Shown here in pieces: positions 18,303-26,949 of a stretch of 64,000 nt of DNA (positions are counted from its first letter, which is position 1; each line of letters opens with the position of its first letter). The notes under the pieces are model-generated. The model was not told the DNA's origin, made no database searches, and saw only the letters and a list, made by a program, of their open reading frames with translations. Made by a program: the position numbers and the translations under genes. The DNA is from Maribacter sp. 1_MG-2023 (GTDB taxonomy: Bacteria > Bacteroidota > Bacteroidia > Flavobacteriales > Flavobacteriaceae): assembly GCF_030547005.1 (NCBI RefSeq), contig NZ_JAUOPN010000010.1:62001-126000 (forward strand). Direction: 5' to 3'.

Positions 18303-19148
18303 ATGAAAAATATTCTCATTCCTACAGATTTCTCGAGCAATGCAGATCACGCAATTACATATGCCCTTAATGTTTTTAAGTGTGAGCGTACCAATTTTTA
18401 CTTTATACATGCATATGCAGATGAAGTATATGGACCATATCATAATGTCGACAAGGATACATTCGACAAACAAAAAAATAGTATTGCCGATGAATCTGAG
18501 AATAAATTACAAAAGCTTGTTGCCAATACGCAAACAAAAACGCACAACCCGCTTCATAAATACGAAGCAATTTCTTCTTTCGAATCTATGGTTGATGCTA
18601 TTAATGATTTTGCCGACTCAAAAAATATAGACTTAATAATAATGGGTACCAAAGGTAAAACCGCCAGTTCTAAAATCACCTTTGGCAGTAATACCGTGCA
18701 AGTATTTAAGTATGTGAAATGTCCGGTTTTGGCTGTACCTAATCAATATAGTTATAACCAACCTAAGAAAATACTATTTCCAAGTAACTACATGCTTCCC
18801 TATAAACGTCGAGAATTGAAACTGTTAGATATTATGGCAGGAGAATTCAAAGCAGAAGTTCTTAGTTTATACATCTCAGATTTTGAAGATTTAAGCCTTA
18901 GACAACTAGATAACAAAAAATTCTTAGAAGAATCTTTACCAAATGCTAGATTATCATTTGTAAGAACTGGTGTTCATAATAGGGCAAATGCGATTACTGA
19001 ATATATCAAAGAGAATGATATCGATTTACTAGTGATGGTAAACTCAAGACATTCGTTTTTAGAAGACTTGTTGTACCAATCTACTATTGATGAAATTGGT
19101 CTTTCACCTACTATTCCGTTTTTAGTATTGCAAAATCTACCCCGCTAA
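18303..19148 (+). CDS. Tandem universal stress protein (USP) 1
   Basis: A 281-residue double-UspA protein. The N-terminal domain has the start ILIPTDFSSNA and the ATP-binding motif G-2x-G-9x-G-S (MGTKGKTASSKITFGSN). The C-terminal domain (from about residue 150) keeps the fold pattern but lacks that motif. First gene of an operon with USP 2 (16-bp gap) and USP 3. UspA proteins are induced under growth arrest, hypoxia or energy stress; biochemical roles are mostly unknown. The start at 18303 follows the Crp/Fnr-type promoter directly. Confidence 0.92.
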   Translation: MKNILIPTDFSSNADHAITYALNVFKCERTNFYFIHAYADEVYGPYHNVDKDTFDKQKNSIADESENKLQKLVANTQTKTHNPLHKYEAISSFESMVDAINDFADSKNIDLIIMGTKGKTASSKITFGSNTVQVFKYVKCPVLAVPNQYSYNQPKKILFPSNYMLPYKRRELKLLDIMAGEFKAEVLSLYISDFEDLSLRQLDNKKFLEESLPNARLSFVRTGVHNRANAITEYIKENDIDLLVMVNSRHSFLEDLLYQSTIDEIGLSPTIPFLVLQNLPR

Positions 19149-19164
19149 CTAAAGTTATTCTACT

Positions 19165-20007
19165 ATGAAAAAAATACTCATTACTACAGATTTCTCAGAT
19201 AATGCTTGGAACGCCATTTTTACAGGATTAAAAATATACGCAGAAGTAGATTGTCATTTTTACTTATTGCACGCTTATGAACCTACACCATTAAATTTAA
19301 TGGGCTCAAAAAGCCAACAAAGGTTAGGTGTTATATATGATTCACTTTCAAAATACTCTACAGAAGAGCTAAAAGAAGTGCTTTCATATCTTAAAATAAA
19401 CCATAAAAACCCAAAGCATCAATTAACAACACTCTCTAAACCAGGTAATTTAGAAGATTCAGTCGAAGCTGTTCTAAACGAGAATGACATCGATATATTG
19501 ATTATGGGTACACAAGGTGCAACAGGGGCTAAAGAAATTTTCTTAGGCAGTAACACCGTTAAGGTATTGAATCTTATAAAAAGCATACCCATTCTTGTGG
19601 TACCCACTGGTTTTAACTTTCAAAGTCTAAAAACACTATTTTTTGCAACTGATTTTAGTGCACCCTACACGAAAAATTTATTTGACCCTATTATCGAGCT
19701 TAGTAAGATTTGGAGTGCCAATATTGAAATAGTTCACGTGGCTATAGAATTTAATTTAAATGATCATCAAGAGGCATATAAAGAAGTTTTAAAAGAACGT
19801 TTAGCTGGGTTTGATATTAAATTTAAGAACATACCTTTTGAAATCAATACTTCTAAAAGTATTGACATGTATACTGAAGAGAAAGATGATAGCATTTTGG
19901 CCATATTACGCCATCAACATACTTTCTGGGAAAAAGTTATTGGTGAGGCAGTTGTAAAAAAGATTGCATTTCATTCTAAAATACCGGTCTTATTCTTACC
20001 CCAATAG
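19165..20007 (+). CDS. Tandem universal stress protein 2
   Basis: A 280-residue double-UspA protein with ILITTDFSDNAWNAI at the N-terminus and the ATP-binding motif MGTQGATGAKEIFLGSN. The second domain begins near KTLFFATDFSAPY and lacks the glycine motif. It is second in the USP operon, with no room for a separate promoter in the 16-bp gap, and is clearly related to the other USPs in the window. Confidence 0.92.
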   Translation: MKKILITTDFSDNAWNAIFTGLKIYAEVDCHFYLLHAYEPTPLNLMGSKSQQRLGVIYDSLSKYSTEELKEVLSYLKINHKNPKHQLTTLSKPGNLEDSVEAVLNENDIDILIMGTQGATGAKEIFLGSNTVKVLNLIKSIPILVVPTGFNFQSLKTLFFATDFSAPYTKNLFDPIIELSKIWSANIEIVHVAIEFNLNDHQEAYKEVLKERLAGFDIKFKNIPFEINTSKSIDMYTEEKDDSILAILRHQHTFWEKVIGEAVVKKIAFHSKIPVLFLPQ

Positions 20008-20041
20008 CACCGCATCTTTTCTAATACTTTAAACTATTAAA

Positions 20042-20881
20042 ATGAAAAATATATTAATACCTACAGATTTCTCTGATAATGCCTGGAACGCATTGGTTTA
20101 CGGAATTTCCTTTTTCAAAAAGACACACTGTACCTTTCATATTGTTCACATTAATGCCATTGATACCAACGTTAGTGGTGAAGCTGCAATGTACATAGCA
20201 CCAGATATTTTAGAATCCACAATATTGGCAGAAAGTAGAGAACAACTTAAGACCCTTAGTCAAAAAATAGAGCAATTACCATTAAACGTTAAGCATGAAT
20301 TTCATTTTAAAGCTATCTATGGTTTTTTAACTGATCAGCTTAAAGATTTGGTCAAAAAAAAGAGTATTGAACTTATAATTATGGGTACAAAAGGGGCTTC
20401 TGGTCTTAAATCTGTGTCTATGGGTAGTAATACCGGTAATGTTATTACAAAAGTGCCTTGCACACTAATGGCTGTACCAGAAGATGCTACCTATGAAAAA
20501 ATTGAAGAAATTGGCTTTCCTTCTGATTTAAATTTGGCTTATGATGTAAGAATACTAGATACCATCAAAGATATTATCCTATTAAAAAAATCTGCTTTAC
20601 GATTGTTATATGTTTCTAGTAAAGGAGAAGAACTAAATGCCAATCAAATAAAAATTAAAAATTTATTACTTGACTATTATAAAGAAACGGAATGCACTTT
20701 TCATGAAGTTACAGGCAAACATATAGACGAGTCCGTTCAATGTTTTACAGAAAGTAGAAATCTAGATATGTTGATAATGGTCGCGAAAAACCTTAATTTT
20801 TTAGAGCGGATTCTATTTAGACCGACTGTTGAAAAAATTAGCTACCATACGAAAGTGCCGTTTTTAGTCATACACGAATAA
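20042..20881 (+). CDS. Tandem universal stress protein 3
   Basis: A 279-residue double-UspA protein: ILIPTDFSDNAWNAL at the start, ATP-binding motif MGTKGASGLKSVSMGSN in the first domain, and a motif-less second domain beginning near IEEIGFPSDLN. It starts 34 bp after USP 2 and ends the first USP operon, converging on the thioredoxin gene 24 bp away. I see no terminator in that gap. Confidence 0.92.
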   Translation: MKNILIPTDFSDNAWNALVYGISFFKKTHCTFHIVHINAIDTNVSGEAAMYIAPDILESTILAESREQLKTLSQKIEQLPLNVKHEFHFKAIYGFLTDQLKDLVKKKSIELIIMGTKGASGLKSVSMGSNTGNVITKVPCTLMAVPEDATYEKIEEIGFPSDLNLAYDVRILDTIKDIILLKKSALRLLYVSSKGEELNANQIKIKNLLLDYYKETECTFHEVTGKHIDESVQCFTESRNLDMLIMVAKNLNFLERILFRPTVEKISYHTKVPFLVIHE

Positions 20882-20905
20882 TATTTAACAGCTTCAATAA
20901 TAGAA

Positions 20906-21205
20906 TCATAAATGTTCTTTTATTGCTATTCTTATATCTTCAACTGGCATTACACCTGTATGTCGCCAAAGGGCTGTACCGCTTTTAAAGAGTATTAAAG
21001 TTGGTACACCTTTAATTTTATATCTTTTAACTATTCCTTTCTTAATTTCTACATCTATTTCTATACTGCTTATTGCAGTACCCAACTCCCCCGCCACTTG
21101 TTCTACAATAGGTCTCATCAACTTACAGGGTACACACCAAGTCGCATAAAAATAGACCAAAGTAGGTATATCTTCTGCTATCCTTTTTCTGAATTTCTTT
21201 TTCAT
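20906..21205 (-). CDS. Thioredoxin-like protein
   Basis: A 99-residue thioredoxin-fold protein with the active site WCVPC (FYATWCVPCKLMRPIV) and the cis-proline segment KGVPTLILF. It has no signal peptide, so it is probably cytoplasmic. It lies between two USP operons on the opposite strand. The Crp/Fnr-type site at 21353 is over 110 bp upstream with no good -7 box in this direction, so sharing that site is unproven. Confidence 0.9.
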   Translation of the reverse strand: MKKKFRKRIAEDIPTLVYFYATWCVPCKLMRPIVEQVAGELGTAISSIEIDVEIKKGIVKRYKIKGVPTLILFKSGTALWRHTGVMPVEDIRIAIKEHL

Positions 21206-21352
21206 CGGTTTGTATTTAGTCGCTAATCGAGATTTAAATGTTCCGACGCTTGAGTCGAAATCTAAACAAAAATCAAAATTGAATACCTCGCAGGCATTCC
21301 CCAGGTTGGTTTTCTACTTAATAATAATAATAATTAATAAAATCTTCGGTGA

Positions 21353-21395
21353 TGACGAATATCATACTAATTGTAATCTTCTCTGATTACTTTTA
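21353..21395 (+). promoter_or_regulatory. Crp/Fnr-type site and -7 box of the second USP operon
   Basis: TGACGAATATCA (21353-21364) is followed by TACTTTTA (21388-21395) at 29.5 bp; the centre is 58 nt before the start at 21417, the same geometry as at 18239. Confidence 0.82.
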
Positions 21396-21416
21396 AAGTA
21401 TCAAAACTATAGTACT

Positions 21417-22250
21417 ATGACACGTATTTTATTACCCACAGATTTCTCTAAAAATTCTCTAACGGCAATACATTATGCGCTGAAATTGTATAAAGATTTA
21501 AAATGTACTTTTTATCTTTTAAACAGTTACATGCCGCCTGTATACCATACTGAATATTTAATGGGGAGCCCGGCACAAATAGGTCTGGGAGATATCGTTC
21601 AACAGAATTCTCAAGATAACCTTGAAAACCTTAAGGTAAAATTGCAAAAAGAGTTTGATAATCCTTTACATATTTTCATTACACATTCTGCGCTAAACGT
21701 GCTTTCTAGTGAAGTTACTAGAACGGTGGAAGCCGAAGGTATAGATACTGTTGTGATGGGAACACAGGGTGCTACAGGTGCCAAAGAAATATTGTTAGGT
21801 ACCAATACGGTGCACGTTATCAAAAATTCTAAATGCCCTGTTTTGGTCTTACCATCTGGTTTTGAATTTGAAGCACCAGAGCAGATTCTTTTTCCTAATG
21901 ATTTTGAAGTATCACTAGATAAAAAAAGCTTGGCTCAATTGTTAAAGATTACCAATTCTCATGTATCTCAGGTAAACGTCATGCATGTATATACTGGTGA
22001 CGACCTTACTCCTGTTCAAGAAAAAAATAAAAAACAACTAGCTAAGGTATTATCTGAAAGCGGATTTTTTCATGAAGTAAGTAGTAATGAGATTATAACG
22101 GCAATAAATGAATTTCAAATTAAGCAAAAAATAAACTTATTAGTCATGGTACAAAACAAGCATACCTTTTTAGAACGCTTGTTTATTGAACCGGTAATTA
22201 AGAAAATCGGCTTTCATGTAACACTACCATTTTTAGTAATTCCTCAATAA
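21417..22250 (+). CDS. Tandem universal stress protein 4
   Basis: A 277-residue double-UspA protein starting ILLPTDFSKNSLTAI, with ATP-binding motif MGTQGATGAKEILLGTN in domain 1. Domain 2 begins near EQILFPNDFEVS and lacks the glycine motif. First gene of a two-gene operon with USP 5 (5-bp gap), driven by a Crp/Fnr-type promoter. Confidence 0.92.
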   Translation: MTRILLPTDFSKNSLTAIHYALKLYKDLKCTFYLLNSYMPPVYHTEYLMGSPAQIGLGDIVQQNSQDNLENLKVKLQKEFDNPLHIFITHSALNVLSSEVTRTVEAEGIDTVVMGTQGATGAKEILLGTNTVHVIKNSKCPVLVLPSGFEFEAPEQILFPNDFEVSLDKKSLAQLLKITNSHVSQVNVMHVYTGDDLTPVQEKNKKQLAKVLSESGFFHEVSSNEIITAINEFQIKQKINLLVMVQNKHTFLERLFIEPVIKKIGFHVTLPFLVIPQ

Positions 22251-22255
22251 AAACT

Positions 22256-23104
22256 ATGAACATTAAAAACATACTTGTAGCAACAGATTTTTCTAATGAA
22301 GCCTATAACGCGCTTTTTTATGCAACCAAAATTTTTGCATCAACAGCATGTACTTTTCATATAGTTCATGCCTATGACGATATTGTATTGAGTGCGAAAA
22401 ATGCGCTATTTACAGGACAGAAAGAGATGGAACATTTACAGAATCTGTCTCAAGAAAACTTAACAAAAACAGCGCATAAAATTGTGCTTGATACTGGTAA
22501 TGAAATACACAAATTCAATACTATTTCTAGTAAAGGCAGCCTTGCTAGTGTAATTAACAAAACTATAGATACCCATAATATCGATTTGGTAGTAATGGGC
22601 AACAAAGGTAAAACGGGCGCCAAAGAATTATTTATGGGCAGTAATACCATACAAATTGCAAATACTATTACAACATGCCCTATTTTGGCCATACCAAGAG
22701 AAATCGCCTTTAAACCTATTGAAGAAATCGCTTTTGTTACCGACTATAAAAAGGGTTGTACTAAAAGCTCTACTTCTACGCTATTAGATATCGCATCAAT
22801 TTCAGATGCATCTGTTGCTGTTCTGCATATTAATGAAGGAGAAGTAATGACTTCTAAACAGTTATCTAACCAAAAACTATTAGATACCTGCTTTCAAGAA
22901 ACACCGCATAGCTTTGATGAGATTTGGAACTATGCTGATAAGGCAAATGTTATTCAAGATTTTATAGCTGAAAGAGAGATTAGCATGTTGGCAATGGCGT
23001 ATCATAGAAGAAAATTCTTTGAACGTTTTTTACATGAACCCGTAATTATGGATTTAAGTATTTATGCCACTATTCCGTTTTTAATTCTACCGGTACAAGA
23101 CTGA
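22256..23104 (+). CDS. Tandem universal stress protein 5
   Basis: A 282-residue double-UspA protein: ILVATDFSNEAYNAL at the start, ATP-binding motif MGNKGKTGAKELFMGSN in domain 1, and a degenerate second domain from about IEEIAFVTDYKK. It is co-transcribed with USP 4. Its TGA stop (23102-23104) is the first three bases of the next gene's Crp/Fnr-type palindrome, an economical overlap. Confidence 0.92.
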   Translation: MNIKNILVATDFSNEAYNALFYATKIFASTACTFHIVHAYDDIVLSAKNALFTGQKEMEHLQNLSQENLTKTAHKIVLDTGNEIHKFNTISSKGSLASVINKTIDTHNIDLVVMGNKGKTGAKELFMGSNTIQIANTITTCPILAIPREIAFKPIEEIAFVTDYKKGCTKSSTSTLLDIASISDASVAVLHINEGEVMTSKQLSNQKLLDTCFQETPHSFDEIWNYADKANVIQDFIAEREISMLAMAYHRRKFFERFLHEPVIMDLSIYATIPFLILPVQD

Positions 23105-23144
23105 TATTTATCATAGTAAATTAATAGCCTAGATTATATATTTA
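23102..23144 (+). promoter_or_regulatory. Crp/Fnr-type site and -7 box of USP 6, overlapping a stop codon
   Basis: TGATATTTATCA (23102-23113), identical to the site at 18239, is followed by TATATTTA (23137-23144) at 29.5 bp. The palindrome begins with the stop codon of USP 5; its centre is 61 nt before the USP 6 start. Confidence 0.8.
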
Positions 23145-23168
23145 TAGAACAATCTAAATCATTTAACA

Positions 23169-24008
23169 ATGAATAAGCGTATTCTAATACCTACAGATTT
23201 CTCTAAAAATGCATTGAACGCGATTAGATATACTATTGATTTATATGCAAAATTAAACTGTGATTTCTATTTTCTGAGCGTATTCAGTTTTGATAAATAC
23301 ACAACTAATAGTTTAAGTATACCCGAAGAAGGTAGCGCTGCATTTGAACAGGCTAAAGAAGATTGTGAAAAGAATTTTGTAAAGCTTCTAGATACCTTAG
23401 CATTGCACCCAGACAACCTGAAGCATAATTATTACACTGAATCATCTTATAGTTTTCTTTCTGAAGCTATACAGAAAATCATTACTGAAAAAGATATTGA
23501 TTTGGTGGCTATGGGTACTAAGGGCGCTACAGGAGCTAAAGGTGTTCTATTTGGTAGTAATACTGTAATGGCAATGGAAAAAATAAGGGAATGTCCTGTA
23601 TTGGCTATACCTGAGCATGTTTCTTTCATGTCACCTAAAGAAATTGTTTTTCCGACAGATTTTAAAGATGTTTATAAACGATCGGAGTTTAGATACCTTA
23701 TAGAGTTGGCTAAAATGCACAATGCTGAAATAGCCATATTACATCTAGAAAAAAATAAAGAACTTTCTAAAATTCAATTGAGCAATAAGCAATTATTATC
23801 ATCTATTTTAAGTGAGACTGCGCATCAATTTCATACACTTACAGAAAAGAATTTGGGCAAAGGTATTCAGAGCTTTGTTGAAAGTAGAGAAAGCGATATG
23901 GTGTCTTTCATTAACCGTAAACATTTCTTTTTTGGTAATGTTTTCTCTAGACCTTTAATCAAGGAAATTGGTTATGACAGTGATGTACCTATTCTAGCTT
24001 TGCATTAA
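23169..24008 (+). CDS. Tandem universal stress protein 6
   Basis: A 279-residue double-UspA protein: ILIPTDFSKNALNAI, ATP-binding motif MGTKGATGAKGVLFGSN in domain 1, and domain 2 from about KEIVFPTDFKDVY without the motif. It has its own Crp/Fnr-type promoter although it follows USP 5 closely, and a terminator about 90 bp downstream. Confidence 0.92.
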   Translation: MNKRILIPTDFSKNALNAIRYTIDLYAKLNCDFYFLSVFSFDKYTTNSLSIPEEGSAAFEQAKEDCEKNFVKLLDTLALHPDNLKHNYYTESSYSFLSEAIQKIITEKDIDLVAMGTKGATGAKGVLFGSNTVMAMEKIRECPVLAIPEHVSFMSPKEIVFPTDFKDVYKRSEFRYLIELAKMHNAEIAILHLEKNKELSKIQLSNKQLLSSILSETAHQFHTLTEKNLGKGIQSFVESRESDMVSFINRKHFFFGNVFSRPLIKEIGYDSDVPILALH

Positions 24009-24090
24009 TTTGTTAATGGAATTGATGAGTACGAACAGATAAAATTCATAAAACATTTTAGACATCTTTGGTTGGTTGATGTCTAAAGTT

Positions 24091-24126
24091 AAACCGTCAA
24101 AGAATTCGCTTCATTGGCGGTTTTTT
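24091..24126 (+). terminator. Terminator after USP 6
   Basis: Arms AAACCGTCAA (24091-24100) and TTGGCGGTTT (24114-24123) pair with one G-U pair and are followed by a T run. A short ORF reading across it is therefore not a gene. Confidence 0.8.
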
Positions 24127-24138
24127 AAAATAATTCAT

Positions 24139-24620
24139 ATGGATGAATGGGTTAGCAGCGATAACTATTCTGGTAGAATTGTAAAAATCAGTAATGCCTT
24201 TGTTTTTAAAGGGCCGATAAAGAATTACTCGAGGATTTTCCTTTCGTTTGGGATGAACTGAACATTCTCATTACCTATGGTTCTGATGCTGAACTTGCCA
24301 AAACAATAATGTTGAATACGGCTACCGAATTTTTATCTGATTATACTGAAAAATCGAAAGCCAAATGGCAACAAATGGTAGCTCATTATTATATAGAAGA
24401 TGCAACGATCGAACCTACGATAGCCATGAACCTTACCGATAATTGGGTACAATTAAATCTAAGATATATAACAGATTATAAAATAAGAAGAAATACAAAA
24501 CACACGCTATTTCAACATATTGAAAAAGCGATTTCTAATACAAATGGTAAAGTAACTCTAGCTTCTACTACATTACAATTACTAGAGGTACCACCGCTTA
24601 ATGTTATTTTAAAAAAGTAA
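24139..24620 (+). pseudogene. Truncated, frameshifted mechanosensitive channel (MscS-family) remnant
   Basis: Only the soluble C-terminal half of an MscS-type channel is left. The first part reads DEWVSSDNYSGRIVKISNAF then FKGPIKNYS, the beta-domain typical of MscS. The frame then changes near 24225-24235, where one missing base would restore NYS-EDFPFVWDEL, and the rest runs to the stop at 24620 with the C-terminal alpha/beta region. The pore helices are absent; a USP terminator lies where they should be. It is thus both 5'-deleted and frameshifted. The next gene starts 1 bp after its stop, so it may still affect that gene's translation. Confidence 0.8.
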
Positions 24621-24621
24621 T

Positions 24622-25464
24622 ATGGATACTAAAGAATCTATTGACATTATAAAATCTTCTGGGCAGAAAATGAAGTTCTCGTTAGACAAGCTTCGTAACT
24701 CTCTTAAGCATAGTGGTGCAAACCATGAACTGGTAGAAGAAATTGTTAGTAAGGTATATGATGAACTTTTTGAAGGTATTACCTCTAATGAAATCTATAA
24801 TAGAGCGTATTCGTTGCTTAAAAAAAATAAGTCTGTATTCGCCTCTAAATACAAACTCAAAAAGGCAATCTATGAATTGGGCCCGACTGGTTTTCCTTTT
24901 GAACGTTTTATAGCCGCAATATTGCAATATTCAGGTTACGAAGTTGATGTAGACATCGTAGTAAATGGAGCATGCGTTACTCATGAAATAGATGTTATTG
25001 CCGAAAAAAAAGATACGGCTACTCTTATAGAGTGTAAGTTTCATAATGAAGAAGGTCGTAATTGCAACGTTAAAATTCCTCTATACATACATTCCAGATA
25101 TAATGATGTAAAAGCACATTGGGTTACAAACAAAAATAACAAACCATTAAATAAAGGCTGGGTGGTCACCAATACCAGGTTTACCCAAGATGCCCTTACC
25201 TACGGTAAATGTGCAGACCTCTATCTTTTAAGTTGGGATTTTCCACATAACGACGGACTAAAAGACAGAATTGATAGGCTTGGGCTCTACCCTATTACGG
25301 TTTCTAGCTTACTATCTAAACGAGAAAAACAATTTCTATTAAGCAGAAATGTAGTTCTGTGCAGGCAACTAGTAAAAGACAAATTTTTCCTGGATCACCT
25401 TGGTATTTCTACCGATCGTAAATCAAAGATTTTAGACGAATTCTCACAACTTTGTAAATCTTAA
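24622..25464 (+). CDS. ATP-cone plus PD-(D/E)xK nuclease-like protein
   Basis: A 280-residue protein. Residues about 15-85 form an ATP-cone, the nucleotide-sensing domain of ribonucleotide reductase and NrdR (KMKFSLDKLRNSLKHSG, then EGITSNEIYNRAYSLL). Residues about 93-200 look like a restriction-endonuclease-type fold (FERFIAAILQYSGYEVD) with catalytic-looking HEIDVIAE (E122, D124) and ECK (E137-K139). The combination suggests a nuclease gated by (d)ATP level; activity and target are inference. It is followed 4 bp later by a beta-CASP ribonuclease, probably in one transcript. Confidence 0.82.
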   Translation: MDTKESIDIIKSSGQKMKFSLDKLRNSLKHSGANHELVEEIVSKVYDELFEGITSNEIYNRAYSLLKKNKSVFASKYKLKKAIYELGPTGFPFERFIAAILQYSGYEVDVDIVVNGACVTHEIDVIAEKKDTATLIECKFHNEEGRNCNVKIPLYIHSRYNDVKAHWVTNKNNKPLNKGWVVTNTRFTQDALTYGKCADLYLLSWDFPHNDGLKDRIDRLGLYPITVSSLLSKREKQFLLSRNVVLCRQLVKDKFFLDHLGISTDRKSKILDEFSQLCKS

Positions 25465-25468
25465 TAGT

Positions 25469-26839
25469 ATGAAAAAAGTTAGCATTAAATTTTTAGGCGC
25501 TTCTGGCACGGTTACAGGTTCTAAGTTTTATTTAGAAACTCCTGAACTGAATATTATGATAGATTGTGGCATGTTTCAAGGTCTTAAAGAGTTACGTGAA
25601 AAAAATTGGGAACCATTATCTATAGACGCTAGCAAAATAGATGTCGTTTTATTAACACATGGTCACTTAGACCATACTGGCTACTTACCTAGGTTGGTAA
25701 AAGAAGGTTTTAACGGAGACATTATAGGCACCAATCCTACTTTATCCGTTGCCCGTGTAATTTTACTTGATAGTGCTAAAATTCAAGAAGAACAAGCTAA
25801 AAAGGCAAATGAAGAAGGCTTTTCTAAACACCCTAAAGCACTACCTTTTTATACTATTTTAGAAGCTGAAAAAACCATTAAATTATTCTCAGGAAGAAAA
25901 AGAGATGAGTGGGTTCAGCTTTCAGAGAACATCCGATTTAAATACAGATATAACGGTCATATCATTGGTTCTACTTTTATTGAATTAGAGATATTTGGAA
26001 AAATGTTCGTTTTCTCTGGTGATGTAGGCAGACTGAACGATGCCCTTTTAATGGCGCCGAAAAGACCAGAATGGGCGGACTATTTATTTTTAGAAAGTAC
26101 CTATGGCAACAAACTACATCCTAAAGAAAACATTACTGAAATTTTAAGTGATCTGGTTCAAAAAACCATTAATGAACGTGGTACGTTGATTATACCTTCT
26201 TTCGCCGTTGAAAGATTACAACTACTCATGTTTTTGTTTTGGGATTTATATAAAAAGAATAAAATACCCAACATACCCATTTTTATAGACAGCCCAATGG
26301 GCAGTAATGTTTTAGATGTTTTTGGGCAATTTACAGATTGGCATAAGCTTAGCCCTAGCGATTTTAAAGCCATGTGCAATCACTTTACCATTATATCATC
26401 ATACGCAGATACTTGGAAAACTATAGACGACCCAAGACCCAAAATTGTCATTGCAGGTAGTGGTATGGTTACAGGTGGGCGAGTACTCACCTATTTAAAA
26501 CAGTTGATAGATGAACCTAAAACAAAGGTTCTATTAGTTGGCTACCAAGCAGAAGGTACACGAGGTAGACAATTGTTAGAGGGTACGCATGAGCTTAAGA
26601 TATTCGGAAAATATTATCCGGTAAAAGCAAGTATTCATTTTATTGAGAGCCTTTCTGCACATGCAGACCAAGCGGAGCTTCTTCATTTTATTGATGGTAT
26701 TAAAAATACCCCAGAAAATGTTTTCCTAATTCATGGAGAACCAGGTGCTTTAGATGCTTTTAAAGTTAAAATAAGAGATACAAAAGGGTGGAACTGTCGT
26801 ATACCAAAGTTAGAAAAAACGATAGATTTACTTATATAA
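25469..26839 (+). CDS. Beta-CASP metallo-beta-lactamase-fold RNase
   Basis: A 456-residue cytoplasmic protein of the CPSF73/RNase J-like beta-CASP group. The zinc site HxHxDH is complete (H64, H66, D68, H69), the beta-CASP domain begins near residue 210 (FLESTYGNKLH), and the end has the RNA-specificity-type motifs SLSAHADQAELL and VFLIHGEP. Such proteins act as endo- or 5'-exoribonucleases. It starts 4 bp after the ATP-cone nuclease gene; a paired nucleic-acid-processing role is plausible but not shown. Confidence 0.9.
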   Translation: MKKVSIKFLGASGTVTGSKFYLETPELNIMIDCGMFQGLKELREKNWEPLSIDASKIDVVLLTHGHLDHTGYLPRLVKEGFNGDIIGTNPTLSVARVILLDSAKIQEEQAKKANEEGFSKHPKALPFYTILEAEKTIKLFSGRKRDEWVQLSENIRFKYRYNGHIIGSTFIELEIFGKMFVFSGDVGRLNDALLMAPKRPEWADYLFLESTYGNKLHPKENITEILSDLVQKTINERGTLIIPSFAVERLQLLMFLFWDLYKKNKIPNIPIFIDSPMGSNVLDVFGQFTDWHKLSPSDFKAMCNHFTIISSYADTWKTIDDPRPKIVIAGSGMVTGGRVLTYLKQLIDEPKTKVLLVGYQAEGTRGRQLLEGTHELKIFGKYYPVKASIHFIESLSAHADQAELLHFIDGIKNTPENVFLIHGEPGALDAFKVKIRDTKGWNCRIPKLEKTIDLLI

Positions 26840-26875
26840 CTGGCATTATTAATATGATTTGTTATGTTTATGGAC

Positions 26876-26918
26876 TGACAATGGTCATATCTCTAACTTT
26901 TTCTAAATAGTATCTTCG
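26876..26918 (+). promoter_or_regulatory. Crp/Fnr-type site and -7-like box of the lipoprotein gene
   Basis: TGACAATGGTCA (26876-26887) is followed by TATCTTCG (26911-26918) at the standard 29.5-bp spacing. The box differs from TAnnTTTG at one position. The centre is 68 nt before the start at 26950. Confidence 0.68.
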
Positions 26919-26949
26919 AAAGATATTAGTATATAAATATACCTGCCTT

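Noticed and set aside
21205-21364. Thioredoxin gene as a target of the 21353 site
   Set aside because: In that direction the box position reads TATTATTA and the leader would exceed 110 nt, unlike the others.
24076-24261. A 61-codon ORF starting at 24076
   Set aside because: Its start reads through the USP terminator; only the part from about 24139 has MscS similarity, so it is treated as part of the pseudogene.
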